From Melieria omissa (lineage: Eukaryota > Arthropoda > Insecta > Diptera > Ulidiidae): 64,000 bases of DNA. Below the pieces are notes generated by a model, which saw nothing but the letters and a program-made list of their open reading frames with translations, made no database searches and was not told the origin of the DNA. The DNA lies in assembly GCA_963971225.1 (NCBI GenBank), contig OZ020269.1, positions 11,804,701-11,868,700 of the forward strand, given 5' to 3'. Shown here piece by piece: positions 1 through 13,604 of the stretch. Every line of letters starts with the position of its first letter. Positions within the stretch are counted from its first letter, which is position 1. The translations under genes were made by a program, and so were the position numbers.

Positions 1-3000
1 CAAAGCTGCGACTTGCAAGGAAGTTTTGGCAGTAATTTGCCCAGAAATTGAAAAAATTTGAAATGTAAATAAAATTTTAAAAACAAATGCATTGAAAATT
101 TAATTGCAAGAAGTAAGAAAAGAGTAAAAAGCGAATAGGTGGGTAAATACTTAGAAATGACTGCTCCGTGGGGAGGTTGTTTAGGCCCCAGGGCCCTAAT
201 AAAAGTCTAGAATCAATCGGACTTAAGTCCGCTCACTCATTGAACCAATTGGAGCTCCTTACAAAGCCTAGTAAGTAGATTGTGAATATTGTTATCTACT
301 AGAACCCCTTTATTCTCGAATAGTTTAGTAGAGACTCTGAATAGTTTTATCTACCAGATCCCCTAGACTTTCGAAGATAGCCAGTCTTCTAAACCAGTGG
401 TCGGCAAAGCGTACTCAATTAAACAGTACGCTCAGCACACGCATTCTTACGCTCTCTCAATCAGTCGTTGTTCAGGTAAATGGAAGATAAGTGCGCTTTC
501 TTTCTCTTCTCCATCCACACACCAAACAAAAATCATAAGAAAGCAAACCTACACTTTTTGCGTGAGTGTCAATTACACAATGATTCGTCAGAACACTAAA
601 AATAATTCATAACTGATTTCGTTTCAGTGAGAGAAAATCAACAGAATGATGGACGCGTCAATTTTGGGCAAATTTGGCGCCCAGAAAATGCTGTATTGCT
701 TTCAGGCAATCTTAATTTGAGTTCTTGTATGAGTTGAGCTGACAAGTTAAAACAAGGACACCTCACGTTTTTGCTCTAGCTTAGAAAAGTCTTTGTGGTT
801 ATTAAAAGTGCACCTAGAGTCTATTTTGAACTATCAGAGCCAAAATATGCCAGTCAGCAAATATGTAATGCCTCAAAATACCGCAATATCTTTTGTATGG
901 ATCTCGACGATCCTTTTGGTTTCACAGTGGTATCAGCAATATTGCTGCGTACTTGCTGGTTTGTTTTTTATTTTTATTGCTATTTTAGTATTCTTATTTA
1001 TTCGCGTTGTTCACATCTATTTCATTTAAGAAACTTACGTTAGTTATTTTATCGATTATAAACATCATTAAGCTGAACATAAAACAACCTTTTTTCATTG
1101 TCCTTTCTATATGTATTTTATTTTTTTTTAATTAAATCAATTTACTCATATCATTTGCAAAAATATGAATTTGAAAGAGTTTTCACAACACTTGTCTTAC
1201 ATAATCATTAACATAATTTACCTTCACATTTTTGATACTTCTGGCTTAATTCTGGGCCAACTCTTAAATTGTACTTGAAATAAATAAAAAAGTATATACT
1301 ATTTTTTCGTATTTTTATGGCTGAAAAAAACAACCCCAAAATGCAATTAAAACATTGCTCTATAATATGTTTGCACAATTTGTCGTAATTGCCAGCCGTT
1401 CCGCACAATCGCACGTCACATGCGCCTTTCAAGTGGCAAACGCTTCACAACTTTCGGGCGAAATATTTTCTAATTTCTATCTGGCGACGCTGCAATGTCG
1501 GCACATAATCTCGCTGCTCTGTCGCTTGTGAAATTTATGCCAACGCACAAGGACAGGCAGGCAAGCAAGTGGCTGTGTCGCTGCTGTTGGTTAGCAGCAC
1601 CAGACGTCACTAATGTCAGACGTATTCGTTGAGTGCGTCGGTGGCCAGCAGCTGTGTAGTGGTGTAGGGGGTAACGAGGCAGGAAGGGGCAATGTAGTTG
1701 TTGAGCTCGAAGTGTCAACATTTTAGTCAGCGTAAAGTGAACGTTTTATGTCACGTGTAGGGGATTTCAAGTACATAACAAAATATAAAAAAAAAAAATT
1801 TTAATGAGAAATAAATAAAAAAATGAGTGCAAAAAATAAGTTGAAGTATAAATTCGAGTGCCTCATGGAAGAAATAATAAATAGGAAAATAATTGGAAGG
1901 CAGCAGGCAAATATGCCAGAGTTGAAAAGAGAGAAAGAGCGCTCAAAAGACGCATTGCCACTTGGGTGACATTTAAAGTTAAAGATGCAGCAACTGAGAG
2001 TTGGTGATATTCTTGTTGGCGTTGGCGTTGACAGTGGCCCCGACAGAATTTTACGCTTTTTAAGCATGAAATACGCTGCGCCAACGAAGCGGTTACATAA
2101 TTAAATGCACAGCATATGTTTTTGTTGTTGTTGTTGTTTTTGCTGTATGCCGCATGCGAACGATGTGTTGTGAAGACATTGCCACTCGACAACGACTACA
2201 AGTGTGCAGCAGCAATACAAAGTTTATATGCAAATATGATATTGGACATGCTGGCGCAAGGTTATAATGACAGTGCTGTTGTTTTTGTTGTTGTTGTTTT
2301 ATATTATATGCTAATATATATGCAAGTTTGATAGCCAATATATATGCAAGTTTAATTAGAAGGCTGGCAGCAAAATTAAATACCAGTCACCTGTTGTACG
2401 GCAAAACTCAGCAACACACTGTCACAGCAGCCATTGATTTCCACTACAAAGCAAAACAGCAAAGACTTTTGCATAAATACAACAACAAAATATTCTTGAA
2501 TTAATCATATTTTCCGCCAGTAGAATGTTGTTCATTTTGCAAGTGCTTGAAATTACTGCAGAAGCTTCAACACTCATACGCCATGTTGTGCCCACTATGG
2601 AGCATTGATGGTTGGTGACTGAAAACTTTTTACACATTTTTTTATACACTTCAATGTTTGTGCAGACTGTTACAGTGTCCACGAATTGTTGTATTTTAAT
2701 CATTTATGGCGCCTTTAAAATCTTAACTTCATAGATGTTCCCACACATTTCTGTATATTTCCAATGAAAAGCTAAGCACTGTTGGCGGTGTTGTTGAAAC
2801 TTGAACGTGTCCTTAACAAATAACATAGAATATATAAGAAGAATTTCTAGGTTCGTTTTTCTGTGAAATTAATTCAATCGAATGCCAATTAAAATGTGCC
2901 AGTTGTGTTGAAACTTTGCAAAAATAGTCAGACTCACATTTAATGAACTACAAACGAGAATATTTATGGCTTTAGCAAGGGTTTCTTTGAGTTATTAGAA

Positions 3001-3660
3001 TTTGTTTTGAAGTATAAATTGCAAAAAGTGAACAAAAGTAAATGAAAGGACAAGCTTTAACATACTCAAGTTTATAATTACAAACAGATTGTTTAAAAAT
3101 TTAAGTGAATATGACGCTTGACAGCTTCACTTGATTAATAACAATTCATGTTGCATTAACATGAATGATTTTCTGCCTACAGCAATATAAAAAAAATAAT
3201 ATTTAATACAAATACAAACAAAAACTACAATATGTACTGCCCACATCTGTAATCAATAAATATTTCATTTTCAAAGAGGCTTAATTGCAATGACTTATTT
3301 GTTAGCTGCAATGTGTCATGCATCAACATTGGTTAATAAATTAATAAATGCAGTAAGCTTTTCAAATTTATATATAACTACAGACAGTAAATAATTTCCC
3401 AGTTACTCGCTGTTTGTTTTAAACATTTTTCACAATTACCAACTAACTTGTTTTGTTTGTTTTATTTCATTGATCATAATATGTATATGATAGCAAAAGG
3501 ATTCATGCAACAATGGATACTGGAACATGGAGCAAAAATTTTTTTCATTATGTATAATTTTTTTAACTCTTTTGCTGTCTTCAAAAAGTTAAATGCCAAT
3601 CCATTTGTATCCAAATACATACTTAACAAAATTGTTTACCACACCAAGTTTTTTATGTAA
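1..3660. other. non-coding, probably intron or 5' flank of the dpr-family gene
   Basis: No frame here has a recognisable domain. Short frames overlap on both strands with CAA/GTT repeats (about 2116-2300). No promoter or exon could be supported. Confidence 0.5.
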
Positions 3661-4809
3661 TGGTTGTAATATAATTTTTTTTTTTTTTGGCACAAGCGGT
3701 GGATGGAGAATATTATATATTATAATGTCTCTTCAACTCTGGGCTCCCATTGTTTTTTTGGGATATTGATTGCCCTTCCATCTGCTATTCTACGTGCACG
3801 TTTCATAGAAGATTTTAGTACCAATTTTGAATAAGTACGAATTAAACACTTAAACACATTGCACTCCATTGGACTCCATACAACCGCGGGACAAAATTAG
3901 AAGTAGTGGTCCGTTCTTCATAAAATTTGGTATACCAGTTAATCATGGTTAAACTGAATTGAAATCTCCATTTTGTTTTTCTTAAACTGTTGTAGTTTGG
4001 CAATGCCTGAGACTTAAATTTTCAAATTTCGTCATTTTTTGAGAGCTATAGCACCAAGTGTGTTAGGTAGATTTTTCAGATTTGACGTTTAATCGGTAAC
4101 GTCAACATTGATTATTCCAAAGAGTGATGAGTGTGAGAGAAATTGTCTCAGGACCCTCCGGATTTGCCAAAAAAACGAAAATAATAGAAGTGTGTTTTGC
4201 ATTTTCGCAAATTTGATCATTTTTCGTGCTGAATTTTGTCGAAAAATAAGTGTTTAGACCACTTTTCAAATTGAATTATTTTCTGAGATCGGCAGATATC
4301 GGAGAATGTAATTATCATTATCAGACAAAGAAAGAATGCTTCTTAAAATAAAAAAAAAATCCAGGAACATACTTTCACATACCTTTTAGATATTTTCCTC
4401 TAAGTTTTGCCAATTTTCAGATTTTTAATTTAGCAAAAATATTTTGAATTAAAAGTGAAGTAAAAGCCTACGCTTTGCAAATTTTGAGAAAACATTAAAA
4501 GCGAAAATGGCCACATCATTTCTTATACTATATTGAAAGCTTAAGCAACTTTTCAGTAACCACGTATTTTTAAAATTTTTTTTACTCAATAGACCAAAAA
4601 ACACAAAATTTGAGTTTCAATTTTTTGGAGAAAAAAGTTTCAACTTTGAGCCGCTTTTGCGCAGACACTAATTGATTTTTTGCACAGATTTTTGGGGGTT
4701 TTCTTAGTTGGAGTTTTTTCTTTCAAATGGCATCAAACACGTTTAATTCTGAGACCACAAATTTTTGGAATTTTGTCTATGGAACGAATCACTGTGCATT
4801 GGCTTAATT
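3661..4809. other. non-coding, possibly part of an unknown repeat
   Basis: AT-rich with no coding signal. It directly adjoins dispersed repeat copy A and may belong to the same insertion, but it has no second copy in the window. Confidence 0.35.
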
Positions 4810-5240
4810 CTGGCGTTTAAGTTAATTTCTGAGCTTTGATGTATTCATAGACCTATAGTAGAATTTCATGGTGAATAATTTCGTGGTACATTTGTTCTTA
4901 AAAAGTCCTGTTTAATAGGACATTTTTGGCATTTTAGAAAAAAAGGTCAAATTGACCAATACAAATAGGAGCTACAGGGTTAAGATGCTCCACAAAAATG
5001 TTCCACGTAGTATTTTACATCAAATTGCTGAACACACCATATACCTAAAATGTGAGGTTACGTGGGTTTCGTAGGCCGATTCACCATAAGAATGCACGGA
5101 AAGGGGAAAACTTTGACCCCCCCTAAAAAAATTCAGATGTTAACTTTCAATACGCTGATACACGCATATTTTTGTTTGGCTCCCTCTACCAGAACCCGTT
5201 ATCAGAACCTTGTTATTTTTTTTTGTGTTCTGCAGTGTTT
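4810..5240 (+). repeat. dispersed repeat, copy A
   Basis: About 430 bases match 57480-57915 in opposite orientation, from TGGCGTTTAAGTTAATTTCT through AAGGTCAAATTGACC, GGAGCTACAGGGTTAA and ATAAGAATGC to CCCTCTACCAGAA. The element type is unknown. It contains a TTAA at 4980-4983 preceded by an inverted GGTCAAATTGACC palindrome, as in the TTAA elements, but homology runs on past it. Confidence 0.75.
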
Positions 5241-5254
5241 TTAGTGCCACAACG

Positions 5255-5416
5255 ATATGGTTGCTTTGGTTGCTATCATATGACAACATTTAAAGAAATA
5301 GAGTTTGGCAACAAAAGATTAAGAAAAAATAAAAATTAAATATAATTACACAAAATACTAAATTTATAAATTTTAAATTCTAATTTCCCAGCAAAAACCC
5401 GTTGCGAAAGGGTTAA
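5255..5416 (+). repeat. dispersed AT-rich repeat ending in AAAGGGTTAA, copy A
   Basis: GCTATCATATGACAAC near the start and GCGAAAGGGTTAA at the end resemble GCTGTCATATGACAAC and GCGAAAGATTTAA at 54870-55042. The middle is AT-rich and less alike. It may be the end of another TTAA element. Confidence 0.4.
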
Positions 5417-6371
5417 GCAATGTATTCGCATGGTTCGTGCGCCTAAAAGTAGGCGCTTTAAATAAAAATGGAAATTTTGCTTTAAATTCACTCGTTTTTC
5501 AGAGTTTCATATCTTTCTACATGTAAACAAAAACTTATATTTTTAAAGTTTTAAAATTTCCTACCTGCCGTTCTGCTTCGCTGTGCTCTTGCGCCCATTT
5601 TATGCGCACTTGGTGTGTGAATTTTTTATGGCCTCAACATGGCCGATGCCTAATATGCATACAAATGACTACCACAACAACAACAAAAGTTCCAAATGGC
5701 AATACGCTGTCAACACGAAGTACACAAACTATGAGTAGTTGCACTTTTATTGCTTCCATTCAGTGTTGAACATTGCAAAGTGTTAGTGTACACTAACACT
5801 AACAACAATACGCTTGTGGTGTGTTTTATGCATTCAATAATGTGAAGAAGCACAGCTACGGGCAGTTTTATGGTTACTGTGTCGCCCGCTGTGTTCTTAC
5901 CTACACTCGAACTTTTCTAGTTGCTCTCATTACTTTTTCGCTCATATTCTCTTTCGTATCGCTGTTGGCGTTTAATGCGGCTTTTAATGCCAGTTTGCGA
6001 ACACTGGCAGCCGGCCTGGCCAGTTGACTTTTAGGTATTTTATGGCTAATCACCATTTTGTCGGCTAATGTCCCGACGCCTGTCGCTGCTGTCAACTTCA
6101 GCGACTGCATTGGGCGCAAACTTTAATGTAGCCATCATTTGTTCCAGTTGTACAACACTAATGACAGCAAATTTGTTGCTCTTTTACTTTACAACTAACG
6201 CTTTTCCTTCTTTGCACACACACACACACACATTCAGATGATCGTTCATCATAGCATTTCCATGCCATTAACTTGCTATCTTTTTGTGTTAGTTTTCAGT
6301 TATTTTTCTTCTTCATTACTTTCTGTTATATGGCAAGTTTTGCCAGCAACATAATGTACCCGAAAATTACA

Positions 6372-6420
6372 TTAACCCTTTAATGAATACAAATCATTAT
6401 CACTTCGTTAAAGGGGTTAA
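6372..6420. repeat. 49-base TTAA-bounded hairpin
   Basis: TTAACCCTTTAA at 6372 is mirrored by TTAAAGGGGTTAA ending 6420, with a loop of about 25 bases. It could be a minimal leftover of a TTAA element or a chance hairpin. Confidence 0.35.
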
Positions 6421-7519
6421 TTGCACTAGCATCCGGTCATTATGTGCTGCCGCATGTCAACGTTTATTAAGACAAATTTTTGGGGTCCGAATTTAATAAA
6501 TGAATGAATGCATAAAGCGCCTAAAAGTCGACTGTGAAACATTTATGTGCCCAGTGCCCGTGGCAGTGTCGCTCTTTCACTCCATTCACAAAGGCAACTT
6601 ATGACGGGGCACAGATTGTGCTTTACTGCTGTTGTTGTTGCTGTAGTTTTTGTTGTTGTTGTGTTGTTTAGCGCCTTAACGCCAACTGACGCCAGCCAGC
6701 ACAGATTTTGTTAATTTCGGACGTTTTTGTTTTGCGCTTCGTCTTTGTAACGTTGAGTTGTGTGTGTGTGTGTTGGTGTTTTTTCGGTTATTAATATTTC
6801 TGGCATTGTTATTTTAATACAATTAAGCAGTTGTTGCGTTCATAATTCCCTTTATGGTTGCCATGTGCGCGCACATAAAGCACACATTGCGCTGAGCTGC
6901 AAAAAGGCGTTGGACACAGGCACAGTCAAAGAAAGAGCACAGAAAGAAGGCTTTGGCTGTATACACGTAGTGATGTTAAGCGTAGCATACTTTCTGGAGC
7001 ACGCACTCAAGCAACAAATACAAAGATTTAGCGACGCACAAGAAAAGAAATGTGTGCGCGCGCCTTTAAGTCGCTTTGTGCGCGAGGCATTCATTGCGAG
7101 AGCCAGAAGCACAACAAACCTCGGCCCACAGACCAACGAATTCATGCAATTAACCCTTCAGTGCTAATGTTTTTCAAGGCACAATAATGATGGCTGCAGT
7201 TGTTTTGGTTATTGTTCTCGTTGTTGTCAATAATAAATTAAAAGTGCAACCAAAAATAACCTAAAAACAAGCAGCAGCAACAAAAATCGTAAATAAAAAC
7301 AAATAATGCAAATTACAATAATACATTGAATGCTGCATAAAACGTGCAAATTCATGTAATATTAAATTTTATTAATTAAGGCAAAAAGAACAAAATTAAA
7401 TACAAAATAATTAATTATTTTTTAAATGCGCTTTTATGCGCGGACAATTAAGTTTGAGTGCACTTTTCAATGCATAACTTTAGGCGCACGCTCATAAATG
7501 TATATATTATAATGAGCTT

Positions 7520-7544
7520 CGTGTGTGTGTGTGTGTGTGTGTGT
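7520..7544. repeat. (GT)n microsatellite
   Basis: About 12 GT units. Similar short GT/CA runs are scattered through the window (for example 41039-41058, 42141-42163, 59940-59958). Confidence 0.95.
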
Positions 7545-8603
7545 AGGTGAGCGGCGGAATGCAGTGGAATGTGTCAATTAAGAGTGCACACTGTATTTGT
7601 GCATTTGTGCTGTTGCAAGTACATGAAGGAGCCTTGTTAATGTGCTGTGTTATTTTAATTACTTGCGCGCCATTGTAATCTGTACATACATTGTACACAC
7701 ACACACGCAAAGTATGTAACTACAAACAGTTGTAATTTTATTTACATGTCAACAGCACCAGTGGCAGAGAAGGAGGCAAAAATATTAAATGTCGCTGATG
7801 TAAAGCGTTAAAAATTATTTACCAATTCACACTAAATAATTGACGATTTAAACATTAATTACATAGTTCAATAATTTAACTCTTTGAAGGCACATTTCAT
7901 ATTTTCAAGAGTGTTGAAACGAGAGAAAAACAAGTGGAAATATTTTCCGATAAAATACTTAGAAATGGTACATCGATGGTTTCAAAACATTAAACAGGTA
8001 GCAGCTGCTATTTCCTTTTCTTTTAATACTCCATGGTCCAGCAAAAATGCTGACCCTCAAAAGATCCTTTCCCACTCACTCTCACGCGAAAAACGGCGCA
8101 CCAAACCGATCTTAGCAAAGTCCCGAACCATATTGCTCACACCTCTTGTTTATAGCAGATGGCGCTATGAACTATAGCTCACAAAATCAGAGTTTTCGTT
8201 CCGATAGTGGCGGTAGATGGCAGCCTCATTGCCAGATTTATGCGTGTCTCAAGTTGATTTCAACCATTAGCAAATACTGATCAGGAGGAGTTTTACTACA
8301 CTTTCTTTGCTCATAACAATGGGCATCAAAGGCTTGGGGGTTGTTTTTCTAATCGAGCAATAAAGTTGGTTTCAACCATTACCGATAAGGTTGAGGTGGC
8401 TTGCCATACTAACTGCGAGCATCAGAATAGGTCTCAGAGGCCTTCGAACGTACTAGTCGAGCAATCCGGAAGCTGACTGTCTAAAGCAAAACATTGCATG
8501 TAGAGAAAGAAAGATAAAAAGTAAGGTAATGAAATGGAACTCAAGTAAGTATGTGGTCTACTTGGGTCAATCTACTGACTGCAGAAGAGGATTTGGTAAT
8601 AAC

Positions 8604-8720
8604 TAGGTATCGGATTTATATGCAAAAACTATGCAAAAATATGAAAAATGTGCGAACATATACAAATATGCAGTGCATATGTTAGCTCATTTTTAATATT
8701 TGCAATTTTTGCAATTTTTA
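8604..8720. mobile_element. partial second copy of the hAT-type MITE
   Basis: Starts TAGGTATCGGATTTATATGC and matches the right half of the 25.8-kb copy in reverse orientation for about 115 bases, including ACATATGC..GCATATGTTAGCTCAT. Beyond that the match is lost, though a short TTGGTCTCGGA stretch at about 8860 may be a leftover of the other half. No second end is visible. Confidence 0.6.
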
Positions 8721-9582
8721 CTTCATTTGAATTTATCAAGAGAGCATTTTAATTTTTCAATGGCATATTTCTATATTCTATAAACTAAGCATTTACATTA
8801 CTGGAACGAATGAATGAAATGGGTCAAAATTTGAGCCCATGTGAAAAATCGAAAGATTTTTGGTCTCGGATTGTCCCCTGGCACTGCTTTGCCGTAGTGC
8901 ATAGTTGAAAGAACTACCCAGCTTTATTGCTCATCGAATATCGATGACTTTAGGGGTCAAGGAGTGCCTCAGAAGTAAGAACGTTATCCGCTGCAGAATT
9001 GTGGACGTAAGGTTTAGAGCATTGAATAAAAATTTGCAATATTTTTGCACCTACTTGGGTCTTAAATACGTTGGCAATTGCCTACTTAGTTTTCCTGATT
9101 AAACTTTTCTTTCAATTGGTAAAAAATCTTGGGGTAAAACGCATGTGAAGTCGATGACTTCGATCGGATGCCCTAAATTTATCTTATTTTTGAATAAAAC
9201 TTTGATTTCAAATTTAAAATTGGGGCCATTTGAATATGGACGAATAATTTCACGTTTAAACTGTATGGTTTTACTGTGTTTTGTATAAGGGTACCTTCGT
9301 ATAGAACAAAGGGGTAGTATTCTAAAATGGGTTCTAAAAGCTATATAGAGAAAGTTTTTTTTCTATATAAGTTATCTAACAGGTAGTCAATTGATATTTA
9401 GAAAGATACTAAAAATATCAGCATAGCGTTACTTGGCCGAAAGTAGGATATTTTTACTTCAAAAATGCAAAAGGTACCCAGGTACCTTCGTATTGACAGA
9501 AGGGCTAAAGCCTTCTTGGTGATTTAAAACAAAAATGGGTTTGTTTGGAATTTTAAAGCTAAAAGATTACACCCCGCCTGCA
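8721..9582. other. non-coding, probable unidentified repeat
   Basis: Contains two GGTACC..CTTCGTAT blocks (9290-9305 and 9474-9495) and ends at the TTAA-type terminus at 9605. No protein domain. Confidence 0.35.
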
Positions 9583-9608
9583 GGTGGACTATGCTGCTAG
9601 AGGGTTAA
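9583..9608. repeat. possible lone terminus of a TTAA element
   Basis: GGTGGACT, then 14 bases ending AGGG, then TTAA. The same arrangement, with the same 14-base spacing, occurs at 37693-37718. No matching left end was found for either. Confidence 0.35.
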
Positions 9609-10125
9609 ATAACGTAAATTTAATATTTGTTCATGAATTTAAAGTTATTATGCGTTGATCATTTCAACTTACAACATGTCATTTTGTATATGAAATTTGG
9701 ATAATTACGCATTGACTATTTTACATTTAGTTGTAATTATTATTATTTTTCTTATTTTTATTTATTTGTCCAATTAAGTTGACAATGCAAATTTCATATT
9801 ATTTTTTTTTTTTCTGATTTCGGTTATATTATTTTTAATTTAGGCAAAATTTGATTTATATTATTTTTAATTTGTTTTGTTATATTTTTAAATAACTTGA
9901 ATTCAATATTTTTTCATGAATTTAAAATATTATGGGTTGATCATTTCAATTTACAACTTGGCAATACGTCATTTATATTTTTTCCTCCTTGTTTTAAATT
10001 TTTATTTTTATATGAAATTTTGATAATTACGCATTGATTATTTTACATTTATTTTACATTTAGTTGTCATTACAACGGTTTAATGTTATTTTACTAGTTG
10101 AGTTGACAATGCAAATTTCATACTA
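9607..10125. repeat. tandem duplication, 283-bp unit
   Basis: AAATAAC..GA/ATTT..AATATT..TTCATGAATTTAAA at 9607 and again at 9890. Both contain TGATCATTTCAA, ATAATTACGCATTGA and GACAATGCAAATTTCATA. Confidence 0.75.
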
Positions 10126-10161
10126 ATTGATCATCTGTGTAAATATAATTTTTTTTTAATT

Positions 10162-10410
10162 GCATTAATAACTCATTGTTTTGTATAACAAAAATTTTCA
10201 ATGAAATTCCCGAACTGTAACAATTTAGCGAAATTTATATAATGTTAAATCTTTTGTATATTTATGAATATTTTTTGTTTTATTATTAACACCTCATTGC
10301 TTTGTATATAAAAACTTGTCAATGAATTTTACAAATTTTAACAATTTAATCAAATTAATTTGTGTTTTTCAAGAAATGTGTACAATGTTAAATCTTTTGT
10401 AAATTTATGT
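10162..10410. repeat. tandem duplication, about 120-bp unit
   Basis: ATTAATAACTCATTGTTTTG at 10165 and ATTAACACCTCATTGCTTTG at 10285. Both go on to GTCAATGAA-type, AACAATTTA and ATGTTAAATCTTTTGTA. Confidence 0.75.
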
Positions 10411-10419
10411 AGATATCTG

Positions 10420-12960
10420 TTTTAAGCTGCGCAATTATTTATTGTACCTAAAAAACCAATAAATTAAATATTGTTTTTCATCTAAACTTGTTGATACATA
10501 ATTCACATTAGTGGCTTTTGATTAATGCTTTGTTTGTTACAATGTGCAATGAACAGAGAAACTGAAACTTTCAAATTTGCTATACTGCAGCTGTGATCAA
10601 AAAATATGAACAATACAATGTCTTTTTTTTAGAAAAAAAACCGAATGAAGCTGAAATTAATAGAACAGAAATTTTACAAAACCAACCACACATTTCATAT
10701 CGCACCTTCCATGAAACAACAATAAAAAGCAAAAAACATACTTAACCCATTTATGGTTCGACTTAATCAATATTTGTATACCACCCACGCCATCTTTCAC
10801 TCGCCCCACGCTAAATCATCAACAACAACCACCCATTCGCGTTCCGATTTCCCTTTTAACTAACTGCAAATCGTAGCGAACATTTGCAAACATTTAACAG
10901 CTTGTACTACAACAGTTGTACTCACTCGTACGCAGTCGAGGCAATAACAAAAATGTGCGGCAAAGGCATTTGAAGTTTTACGATGCGAACGATGCGCAGA
11001 GAAGCGATCAGCCCAGCCAATGTGGCAGGTGCTGCATGCAGCGGGCAACAGCTGGAGCGAGTGCGGCAAATTTGCAATTTGACCCAATTTAACAAACAAT
11101 CAAACAGCACCAGCAACAACAACAACAACACCACACACAAACACACAGCAGTACAGTCTCATACATATGCAAGCAAACATGCATACATGTGTCTGTTGTG
11201 TGTGTGTGTGTGTGGGTAGCTGCTGCATTTTTACAAGTACACGCCCGGCCCTGTAATTCCATTTGATTCCGCAACCGCCGAACACCGCCGGGACGCGCCT
11301 TGGCAGCACTTGAACACAGCCCAATGCAACGATGGCGTTTGCTGTTGCTGCCATTTGCCAATATTGCGGTTAGTGTCGGAGTGGGCGTTCGAATGAATGC
11401 CGTGCATGGTGGGCGTGTAATGCATTGGCGCAAATGAAAATGCAAAAACAACAACAAGAACACAACAACAACAATCAAACAAACAAATGTGTGTCATTGG
11501 AGTTTACAGTTGAGCTAACAAATGCGTAGTAGTGCAGCAATTTATGTGGCCAGGTTCACGCTTGCCAGCAGCCTGTTGGGGCCTGAAATTAAAAGTTCAG
11601 CCTAAAAGTATGCCAGAAGAAATGATAATCGAGTCGATGCATGCGGGAATGTTTTAAATTGCACTATAATTATTGCCTACTTTAGGGGTTTTGTTTAGGT
11701 TTCAAGCGGGCACGTATGTTGCTGTGTGCACTTTATATTGCATACATTTTGGCGATTGGAGTGTGTTTTAAAGTTGTTTCCTTTAAGAAATTCATACATT
11801 TTGATTATTTTTTTAGTTCACGAGTTTCTATTTAAATGGAGAGGGTGATCACCTATAAAGAATTTCTATCTAGAAATTGAAATGTTTTAACAAGTTGCTA
11901 GAGTAGAGAAACCTATGAAGTCAATAGAGAGTAGTGGGCGACAAAAATCAAAAAATTTCAAAACACTCGAAAAAAATCTATAAACAAAACTAGGAGTACA
12001 AAGTAGTAAAACTGCGTTTTTAGTTTTTCTCTCTGACGTGAGGATTTTTTTTAAAGGACTTTGAACTTTCAAGGACATGTTTATTTCCAAAAAAATATTT
12101 TAAAAATTGAGCGCATTACAGAATAACAATATGGTTATCAAATGAAAGAGAAAAATCCTTAGAATCTTAGAAAATTGTATGTTTTGGTGAAAAGGAACGA
12201 AAGGGTATTGAAAATGTCCTTTTAAAATTTTATCCTTGAATATCCTTGCAAATTTCCAATAGTTTGTATTGTTTTTTAATAGATCTTAAGGACTAATATG
12301 AACACTACCACATCATTGAATTTCGTTTTACTAACTTTCTTAGTTTAGAAAAGGAATGGGTTGCGGTTGTTTCGACCTGGTTTTTTTAATATGTTCCGGC
12401 GAAGAGGTAATACTTCTGCAATTATGAAGCACTACATTGATTCTCGAATGATATAAATAGGAGACCATATGAAGAGTTTATAATTGATACTTGATAGGTA
12501 AGATCCGTGGTGGCGTGGTTTAACACCCAAATGCGGGTAGAGTTTCGACTCGGCGTGGAGTTGCGTTTACAACCGGGTGCCGGACCCATAGCACGACAGA
12601 GGTTTAGATAGGCCTCGATCCCTACCAAGAACCCAATTGGTACCGGGAGCAAGTCTCTCGGGGCGCTATTCAACGCTTAATTTTTATACGCTGTGCTTTT
12701 GAGCACCGTGGGGTTAGGCCACACTGTGGCGGCACTCACGTTAAAAATTCGACATTCAACGATACTTGATAGGAACGTACCAACGTTGAAGGATACAATG
12801 ATTGGGTACCATGAAACCTTAAGTTAGATTAGGTTAAGATGGACACACTTAGGCTGCGAAATGTGCCCAAAGAGTGTGGGTTTGACTTACTGCACATCGA
12901 AGAGCCTAATCAAGCAAATTTGAACTGTGGGTGAACTCTAGCAAATCTTTCATGTTCACT
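10420..12960. other. non-coding intronic-type sequence
   Basis: GC-richer island at about 10790-11500 with CAA and CA repeats, then AT-rich. At 12505-12555, GTGGCGTGGTTTAA and AGTTTCGACTCGG weakly resemble pol III A and B boxes. This could be an old SINE but is not called. Confidence 0.4.
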
Positions 12961-12964
12961 GAAC

Positions 12965-13100
12965 TAAGTTCATTCAAGTTGTCGAAGGAAGGAGAGCCTA
13001 GAGGTTCCCAACTTCATTTAGAGAGAGTCCTGCAGTGGCAGAGAAGGTGACTAATAGTCTCTTCCTCCTTCTCATTATTGCAACTGCGGCAATAGTCCAA
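12965..13100 (-). pseudogene. LINE C-terminal zinc-knuckle remnant
   Basis: The minus strand reads DYCRSCNNEKEEETISHLLC followed by HCRTLS, then a stop and WEPLGSPSFDNLNEL. This is the same conserved end of a non-LTR ORF2. Flanking DNA to about 12.4 kb may belong to the same insertion. Confidence 0.7.
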
Positions 13101-13364
13101 ACTGTTGATATCTGAAACCTTAACCTGTAAGAAACATCAAGGAGATGGCCATCAAAGTCATAGAATAGGATGATTGGGCTGTATAGTAGTAGCAGAGATT
13201 ATAAAAGTCATGGGACAGGGGGATTTGGTTGTATTAGTAGTTTATGAAAGCTTACTTCGGCACAAGAAGATGTCTCATTGTAATACAGCATTGGACTGTG
13301 TCATTTATGTCGCAGATAATCACAAGTATGCCATTAAAAACTTTGCTATCTCCCTAAGACAATA

Positions 13365-13604
13365 ATGTGTGACCTAGCTATTACCAAATTCTTCGCCTTA
13401 TCCCTTTTGAGTAAAGGTTCTTCATGTCCTGCTTGTGGGGAGGACGATGACCGCTTTCTGTGTGGCTGCCCTGTGTACGCCCGAATCAGGTTTAAGTCAT
13501 TTGGCACCGATGTGTTGAGAAGCGTCTTGGCATCTTGGCAACGCATGATCTATCCAGATTTCTCCGGAGATCAGGTAGATTCAAAACACATTAACAGGGA
13601 ATAA
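13365..13604 (+). pseudogene. LINE C-terminal remnant, uninterrupted relative of the split copy at 62.7 kb
   Basis: Open frame with SSCPACGEDDDRFLCGCPVY and ARIRFKSFGTDVLRSVLAS. The C-x2-C and C-x-C-P layout followed by A-R-x-R matches LINE ORF2 ends. The DNA around TTTGGCACCGATGTGTTGAG matches both sides of the rosa-like insertion site at 62.77 and 63.69 kb, so this serves as an unoccupied-site paralogue. Confidence 0.7.

Larger units (their letters stand above)
5456..8600. other. non-coding intronic-type sequence
   Basis: CA/GT and CAA/GTT microsatellites. Overlapping frames on both strands at 6760-7167 look like composition effects. A TTAA hairpin lies at 6372-6420. No exon seen. Confidence 0.5.

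Noticed and set aside
12505..12555. Possible tRNA-derived SINE head
   Set aside because: The boxes are imperfect and no A-tail or boundary could be seen.
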